64,000 nucleotides of DNA. Origin: Laccaria trichodermophora. Its lineage: Eukaryota > Basidiomycota > Agaricomycetes > Agaricales > Hydnangiaceae. The notes beneath the pieces were generated by a model that saw only the letters and a program-made list of their open reading frames with translations, had not been told where the DNA came from and searched no databases. Each line of letters begins with the position of its first letter. The stretch's first letter is position 1. Shown piece after piece: positions 57,660 to 64,000 of this stretch. The position numbers were made by a program, and so were the translations under genes. The stretch is from the NCBI GenBank assembly GCA_018417955.1, contig JACTVC010000011.1, positions 680,262 through 744,261 of the forward strand, read 5' to 3'.

Positions 57660-58655
57660 GACCACGCCCACGCCAGCGGACAACGACGACGACGATGGAC
57701 GACGACACGACGACACGACGACGACGACGGACGACGACACGTCAGCGACGACGAGGCCGGCCACACGACGACGGACGACGACACGTCAACGCACAACGAG
57801 GACGACGACACGTCAACGCACGACGACGACGGACGACGCGTCAACGCACAACGACGACGACGCACAACGACGACGGGTCGCGTCAACACACGACGACCAC
57901 GCACGACACATCAGCGACGACGAGGACGACTCGTCAACGGACGACGACGACGACAGACGAGGACGACGACGACAGACGACGACGACGACGACAGACGACG
58001 ACGACGACAGACGACGACGACGACGACAGACGACGACGACGACGACAGACGACGACGACGACGACAGACGACGACGACTCGTCAACGGACGACGACGACG
58101 ACGACGACGACACGACACGTCGACGGACGACACGTCAGCGACGACGAGATGGCGCACGTCAACGGACGACGACGAGGACGACGGCGACACGTCAACGGAC
58201 GACGACGAGCCCCCTCCCTTTTCCCTCCCCCCTTCCTATTCCCTCCTCCTTCCTATTCCCTCCCCATTCCTTTTCCCTCCCCCTTCCTTTGTCCTCCCCC
58301 TTCCCTGTCCCTCCCCTCCCTCTTCCCTCTCCCTTCCCTTTTCCCTCCCCCTTCCCTTTTCCATCCCCCTTCCCTTTTCCCTTCCCCTTCCCTTGTCAAT
58401 CCCCTATTTCTTTTGCCCCCCCCCTTCCTTTACCCTTTTACCTTCCCCCCTTTCTTTTCCCTTTTCCCTTCCCCCCTTCCTTTTCCCTTTTCCCTTCCCC
58501 CCTTCCTTTTCCCTTTTCCCTTCCCCCCTTCCTTTTCCCTTTTCCCTTCCCCCCTTCCTTTTCCCTTTTCCCTTCCCCCCTCTTCCTTTTCCCTTTTCCC
58601 TTCCCCCTTCCCTCCTCATTTCCTGCCCCTTCCTTGCCCATCCCCTCCCTCTCTA
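57660..58655. repeat. GAC-type and CCCTTTTCC-type satellite
   Basis: 57660-58208 is built of (GAC)n/(ACG)n with CGTCAACG-type variants; 58209-58655 is a pyrimidine satellite of ~10-28 bp units such as CCCTTCCTTTTCCCTTTT. The long open frames on both strands (Asp/Arg/Thr or Ser/Pro/Phe only) arise from the repeats and are not genes. Confidence 0.9.
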
Positions 58656-58997
58656 GTATACACTGTATGTAGTTAAATATATTTTGTATTATAATTGAAA
58701 TACATCATTATTTGATCTAAATCACTTGTGAATTTGTGAATTTTATAAGGAGGTTTGAATTTCTGACTTCAATAAATACAGCTCAAGTCACCTGACCTCT
58801 ACCTCAGTTCTGATCAGCACTAATCAGTCTTCTGGAATTCAATTCAGATTCTGGTGGAATCCATTGGAATTCCATTCAGAATCCGGCGGAATCCACTGGA
58901 ATTTGAGATTCCTACCATTCCGGCAGACTCCGGATGGAATTCCGACATTCTATGGGAGTCCGTCGGAGTCCGCCGGAACTCATGGGGGAGGGTAAAG

Positions 58998-60973
58998 TAC
59001 TGCTATCGCCTGTCTCCGCCACGGGTGTTACGCACCAGGGGCCATGGTTGACTTCCAAAAGGGAGAGAGGCAGATGAACATTGACTATGCGCTCTGTGAG
59101 GCATTGGCCAATACACACACTCAAGATGCCCCTCACTGCATTTTCGTCTATGATATCAATTGCCAATACATCATCAATCTTCGGGCAAGAGTTGCAGCTG
59201 GGGAGTTCCTGAAAATCAACGACAACCTTTTCTTTATCCCAGGAATAGGTTTATTTCATGTGCATGGCCATCAGGTCGTTTGCTACCCCCGTTTTGCCCC
59301 AACCTTCATTGACGGTGCTGGGCAAGCTGATGGAGAAATTTTGGAAACACTGTGGGCGGTCCTAAATGAAGCGGCGCAATCCACTCGAACTATGACGCTG
59401 GCACACAGAGCTGAGGTTCTTGATGCTCATGCGGCAGACAGCAACTGGAAGAAAATGATAAACATGGGTATTTCCTTCGATTTTCTCATTTTATCGGTTG
59501 TAACTGACTACTCTTCAACTTAGTTCCCATGTTGTGCAAGAAATGGAAAAAGATCTGTAACAGCAAACGTGAAAGCATTGAAGACTTTCAAATGTTAAGC
59601 GAAACTGCGTCGGCTGAACAGATCTTGAAATGGACTGCACAAGCGGAGGAAGCGGCGCGTTGCCGACAGATGCGTTTTAAAGATTTGACTATGAAGAACA
59701 TACAGGCCATGGATATATACCAGGTGCAAGTTGCCGGAGGTCAGTGACTTGGACAATATCCTGGCTGAATTTGACTCACTAGTATGACAGCTATTCCCAG
59801 GAAGCAAGTTCAACTGGAATTAATGCAAGAGGAGCAGAGGAACAATGACTCTGTGGGGGTGACTTCATGGATCAGCTTGGGAATGAAAATTCAGGAATTT
59901 CAGTAAGTGTTCGCTCTCACACCACAGATCACTAAGAAGAACAATTTTTTGGCCACTGAAGGTCAACAGTTGTCACGTTCATACGAAAGCAAGGGAAAGC
60001 TCCCAACCCTGATCAATCTTTAGAAATTGCCACACGGCGGGAACGACTGCTTCGCCAAATGGCGGATTTTCACAAAACCGCCGGAAAGCTGTTTGTATCG
60101 TTAAATGTGGAGGACTTTGTTTGCAAAGCACCCCCAATGTCAGATGGGTACGTCACTGATGGAGAAGAGCCAGACCCAAACTTTCATCCCCTCCCGGAGA
60201 CCGGGGCGCCAGAGCGGACGGATATATTTCTCCCTTCTACGATCTCTGGACTTAGACAAGAGTTGCCACATTGCCTAAAGAGTGCACGGCGGAAAGAAAT
60301 TCAATTGCGTATAGCCCAAGCGGAAGAAGCACTGGAAGGCATCCGTCACGAGATTGGACACAAGTCCTACCTTTATCGAAAAGATATACGACTGGCAGAA
60401 AGCACTGCACAGAAGACTCATGGATACGACGCCGTCCATGCGGCAGACAGAAGTTTGAAGCAGCACCTTCGGGTATATGAACAGGCCAGGTGGGCTCTCC
60501 AAAAACTTGGAGCCGTGCAGTCTATCATCCAGCGATTCCAAGTAATATTGCCGGAGCATACAGTGGCCCTCACGGCCATCTACAAACCTAACGACTCCGG
60601 CCATCGTGATGAATCTCTGCCATGGTTTTGGAAAATCGATGTTGCCGGAGATTCATCCTCCTCCGAGTACATGGAAGAATGTAAGTTTCACCCAAGTTTT
60701 CTACTTCGTTGACTGAGGGCACTCACAGTGTATCGTGTAAATTGGCTGCGCGCTAAGGCCAAGCATGACCGGTGGCAAGAGGAATATGTCCTCATACGTG
60801 CAGAGATGGAGTGGACACAGCTCTTTTTTCAGAACCGGGGAGATGAGTGGGCTCGATGGCGGGATCTGAAAGATACAAGCCCAGGTCATACAGCCTATGC
60901 AGAGGAGCAGATTTCCATGTGGATGAAGCTGAAGAGTCAGGCAAAATTGTCGTTTGAGAAGGTTTTATTGTAA
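58998..60973 (+). pseudogene. KDZ-family transposase, 5'-truncated
   Basis: The frame begins at the insert edge with TAIACLRHGCYAPGAMVDFQ and continues ERQMNIDYALCEALAN, the conserved KDZ block. Catalytic-core motifs present: FVYDINCQYIINLRARV (an active-site Asp), FHVHGHQVVCYPRFAPTFID and GQADGEILETLWAVLNEAAQ (candidate Glu). The C-terminal helical part runs through four short introns without a break to WRDLKDTSPGH and KLSFEKVLL, TAA at 60971-60973. The N-terminal half with the zinc-binding region and the first catalytic Asp is missing, so it should not be active on its own. The rest is well kept, which suggests the loss is recent or that the other half lies elsewhere. Confidence 0.85.
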
Positions 60974-61082
60974 TTCAGCTTGATGTCTACACTATATGTA
61001 GCTTCCGTCTTTTTAAGTTTAAAGTACACATACCAAGCAACGTGAGAGCTCTATTACGACGACATTGCATCTGTTACCTCCA

Positions 61083-62479
61083 ATGCTTGGACCAATCAAA
61101 GGCAGCGACGCCATGATCAAACGCGTTTTGGAACAGCTTAATCTTGATCCCAAGCTGACGGTTGTATATGAATCCGAAGAAGAGCGATACGAAAAGGTTG
61201 AGGAGGACAGGCACACGGAGTATTTGTCTACGATCACGGTCATTCAGGTCATGTTGGACGAGATGGATCGGTTTCCAAATTGGCAGATCAAAGACGGACT
61301 TGTGGGCGCGTTGTCTACTGTAGGCGGGGTAGTGATCTGTGATGCAGATGCCAGTGAAGAACGTACATCCAGCGACGACGGCAAACGTAGGAACCGCATG
61401 GATGTGGCATCCAAGTACGCTCGAGGCGGACTCCGAGAACTCGCTGCAGTCTGCTTAGGCGCGCGACGGTGTCCGAGTGCACGCCGTCGAGACGGACTCC
61501 GGGTACCCACCGCAGTCTGCTTAGGCGCGAGGCAGCATCCGAGTACACGCCGCGGAGGAAAGATGGGCAATTGGACTATATTTCCCGTGGCCTTGATTGA
61601 GTGTTTGCACAGGGGTGGGCTGGGAGGAAGTTGAGAATGTCACATGACAAATCGAGAAACCAACAAACGTTAATCTCAACATCTCTAGCTCCGTCATGGT
61701 GTTCCCTGTTATTCATCAGGTTCTCGACTTTGAAAGACAAGCGGCTTACGTTTCCGCAAGATTACGCGCGGCGGTTAGAGCTTGGTACACTCGAAAGCCT
61801 CTCAGTCAGAATGTTGAGCAAGCATTTGTAGAAGGGATTGAAACGGAATTGGTGAGTAATAATTTTATAAGAACATCTGTTGGTTGTTTACAGTAACCCC
61901 AAGATGGCTTGCTCTACTATAGTCGGTTGGAGTGTTATGGGCGATCATCGCTGTGCCTTACCTCCCTTCGCTTACAAGTTGCTATTGCAACGCCATTTCG
62001 AGATTGAGTCTCGCACGGGACATCGTGACATCCGCTCTGTACCTGTGTGGCCCCGGGAAGACGCAGAACGCCTTTGCGGCGCAAAGCCCGATGACGACAA
62101 TAAAGAACTGCGGCATTACACATATGCGTGGTGGCAAATGGAAGTGCCCCCCATCGTCGACATGCGCCGTATATTCTCCGCGTTCGATTTGGACGAATAT
62201 CAAATGCGAGAAGTTCAACCTCAGGCCTATCCATCTGACGACTTACTGGTGGAGTTGGAACGCATGTTGGCCGGCGCGCAATCGGCGTTGGGAATGATAG
62301 ACAAGCAGATTGCAGAGGATCACGACATTTTGACGAGATTGGAGAGGAGGACTTGGATTATTGACAACATGGGGTGGATTTGTGAGGCACTGGATCTGAA
62401 AATTGAAGGAAGAGGTGAGGAGGACAAGGACTTGTTAACGGCACTTTTGGATCCTTGCATGCACCAGCAACAAATGTAG
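61083..62479 (+). CDS. Accessory protein of the KDZ/TET cluster, unknown function
   Basis: ATG at 61083 (MLGPIKGSDAMIKRVLEQLN). An acidic, helical N-terminal part (ESEEERYEKVEEDRHTEYLS) leads to two 22-residue repeats rich in Arg and Cys (61427-61558). An intron of uncertain donor (perhaps 61596, acceptor about 61689) joins to VFPVIHQVLDFERQAAYVSA; the next acceptor after CCCCAAG gives MACSTIVGWSVMGDHRCALP. The C-terminal part (YAWWQMEVPPIVDMRRIFSA, LVELERMLAGAQSALGMIDK) is helical. TAG at 62477-62479 lies 6 bp from the stop of the TET/JBP gene on the other strand. I do not recognise any domain. Position between KDZ transposase and dioxygenase suggests it belongs to the element. Confidence 0.5.
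61427..61558 (+). repeat. Two in-frame copies of a 66 bp unit
   Basis: Units start at 61427 and 61493 (CGGACTCCG...) and share GCAGTCTGCTTAGGCGCG; each codes 22 residues of the form GLR..AAVCLGAR..PS.RR. Confidence 0.8.
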
Positions 62480-62485
62480 TCTATT

Positions 62486-64000
62486 TTAAATACTACGTTT
62501 GGTGCTGTCAATAAATCGCTGTTGGAAGTCCTGCCTTGTTGTGTACCCAGTGACGTGCATTCCGACACGGTCCATGACCTTTTCCCTGAAGTAGTTGGCT
62601 ATGCAGACACGATCGCCGGCCACCGACGCAACTCTGTGAACAAGTATCCTGCCAGATATTCCCAGCAGTGTTCCGGGATTGTAAACAAACCTCAGTCCAA
62701 TCGCGGGGACTTCAAAACGTCCATCGTTGTAAGAACCAAATGTGGCAAGAAGGTCGTAATGAGGCAACATTCCTTGAACATCACGGTGAGGGACCGTTTG
62801 TCGGTTGCTAATGACGGAAAAAGCGTTGAATGGCAAAGGCCATACCTTCATAACCTCCCTCATCAAATCGGGCTCTTTGCATTCAACAAGACCAGCTGCC
62901 ATCTTTGCCATGGCATCCATGCCGGCAGCAAAGAGGCTAGGATGGATGAGAGCCAAGGTGGCTCCCATCAACGCAAAGGATTCCGCCATGTCATCGAGAA
63001 ATTGATGACTGACGTCACTTGTCCGACAGGTTTTGAGGGTGGCCGACACTTCGGGCAAATATTCCGCGGACTGAACTGGGAATTAATGAGGAGTTTTTTG
63101 TGCCGGAAACAATTACTTACACTGTGCCCTATTTGAAACCAGCCAGGAGAAAAACTGATATTGCCCGGCACATGTTCATATTCTGGGCGATGTGGTTGAC
63201 GGTAAGCAGCATCATCATGCCGCCACGCAGACCCACTGGAGTTTTTCCAGGAGGCCTGCAGCATACCGTCCAGCTGTTTCAAATGTTTGGAGATGAGATC
63301 CTAAGATTCGAGATGTTGTGAGTATCTGATCCAAAGGAATTAGTAATGTCTCTCTAACCTGCCGGCGTGAACTCAACACATTGGGGAGATACCACATGAG
63401 GATGACCCTGTCTTGGTCGTCAACTGTCGCCGCGTCATTTTCGTAAGGCAGAGTGCTGGGGGGAAATGCGTGGAATTGGGGGGGAAATTGTTGCAGCAAT
63501 TCCGCCTCCCTTTTCTGGTTAGAACCATCCTGGCGGGTGCTCAGGTGCTTAGTATACTCTGAGATGGTCCAGTTTAGCTGGTCTGCATGATAAACGGTAA
63601 GCGGACAGGTAAGGTTTTTTTGAACCACAAAGCTTATGGCGATTTTTGAAGGCCTTGGCAACAATGTTGGTAAGTTGTTCACAATCAGCTACAAGGTTCA
63701 GGCTGAAGGAGGTGGGAGGGGATGTTTTGGGGTTTGCACTGGCGTGGAACTTTTCACGCAAGCGACCTTGACAATACCGGGCGATTTTCCACGTAAAATC
63801 CTGAATATCGGGGGGCGTCATGAAGTGCCTATTCATAAGTTTTGGTGGACATGTGAATTCTGCATGAAGCATTTTGAACTCCGCACAGAGGCTTTGAATT
63901 CGGCGTGGAGGGTTCTTGAACTCCGGTGTTCTTCCTCTCGTATTCTCCCTCCGATTTTATTTTGACTTATTCACAGAGATATCTGTCGATTCCCCACCTT
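62486..64000 (-). CDS. TET/JBP-family 2-oxoglutarate/Fe(II) dioxygenase (window edge, possibly partial)
   Basis: Predicted to oxidise 5-methylcytosine in DNA, using Fe(II) and 2-oxoglutarate. Reading from the right edge: CPPKLMNRHFMTPPDIQDFT, LNWTISEYTKHL, RVILMWYLPNVLSSRRQ, then SKHLKQLDGMLQASWKNSSG and GNISFSPGWFQIGHS; next PEVSATLKTC and the core NRQTVPHRDVQGMLPHYDLL with the iron-binding HxD (codons at 62780-62788). GRILVHRV supplies the distal histidine (about 62637) and GDRVCIANYF the Arg that holds 2-oxoglutarate. Stop TAA at 62486-62488. All catalytic residues are present, so it may be active. Genes of this family are known to travel with KDZ transposons in basidiomycetes. The true start may lie at 63872 or beyond the window. 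Confidence 0.82.

Larger units (their letters stand above)
57064..58997. mobile_element. Repeat-rich insert with inverted ends, no coding capacity
   Basis: Both ends read inward CTTTACC(A/C)TCCCCCATGAGTTCC and share about 60 bp including GAATGTCGGAATTCCAT, in inverted orientation. Inside each end lie many short GGAATCC/GGAATTCC-type palindromic units (57070-57345; 58830-58980). The centre holds a tRNA-like unit and two satellites: a GAC-type repeat and a CCCTTTTCC-type repeat. It separates the SAP gene from a KDZ transposase that begins at the very next base. No target-site duplication was recognised. Confidence 0.7.

Noticed and set aside
57541..58676. Long open frames (325-371 codons, +) of Asp/Arg/Thr then Ser/Pro/Phe
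   Set aside because: They exist in several frames at once because the DNA is a GAC-type and a CCCTTTTCC-type satellite.

Overview
The window is a filamentous-basidiomycete (mushroom-forming Agaricomycete type) nuclear chromosome segment. The evidence is the gene structure and the mobile-element types: coding sequence is cut by many ~45-60 nt introns with GT..AG ends and CTNAC-like branch sites. The mobile elements are a KDZ transposase, a Mutator-like (MULE) transposase and a TET/JBP-type dioxygenase, a combination known from mushroom genomes. All gene models below were spliced by eye, so exon edges are best guesses unless stated.

Left half (1-30.7 kb) is mostly housekeeping. Reading left to right: poly(A) polymerase (PAP1, -); a secreted/membrane-anchored beta-helix protein (-) divergent from a type II membrane exo-beta-1,3-glucanase of family GH5 (+); the RES/spliceosome RRM protein IST3/RBMX2 (-); eIF3 subunit d (+); a UBAC2/Dsc2-like rhomboid-UBA ER protein (-); an ING-type PHD protein (Yng2-like, +); a GATA-type zinc-finger regulator (+) with ~4 kb of non-coding DNA before it and ~6 kb after it; and an NTF2/SnoaL-like protein (-) whose reading frame appears to need a single-nucleotide exon.

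Middle (31-50 kb): a 1.6 kb element with ~160 bp terminal inverted repeats and an 11 bp target-site duplication carries two truncated genes (a RecQ-type helicase start and an unidentified fragment). It ends 25-35 bp before the start codon of NOP14, so it probably supplies that essential gene's promoter region. Then follow ATR/MEC1 kinase (8.5 kb, +), YAF9 (-) divergent from COX7 (+), a conserved-looking unknown (+), NOL8/NOP8 (+) and a thioredoxin-fold protein (-).

Right end (51-64 kb) is a nest of mobile elements. A host-gene remnant lies beside an apparently intact MULE (44 bp perfect TIRs, SWIM-finger transposase). Next comes a KDZ-type cluster: a SAP-domain protein, a 5'-truncated KDZ transposase, an unknown accessory protein, and, tail to tail and only 6 bp from it, a TET/JBP family dioxygenase running off the window edge. 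A 1.93 kb repeat-rich insert with its own inverted ends, GAC and CCCTTTTCC satellites and a tRNA-like Pol III unit separates the SAP gene from the remaining KDZ half.

The genes most likely to work together are the KDZ cluster members (transposition plus oxidation of methylcytosine) and, separately, ING and YAF9 (both NuA4-type chromatin subunits). No rRNA genes, CRISPR arrays or confident tRNA genes were seen.
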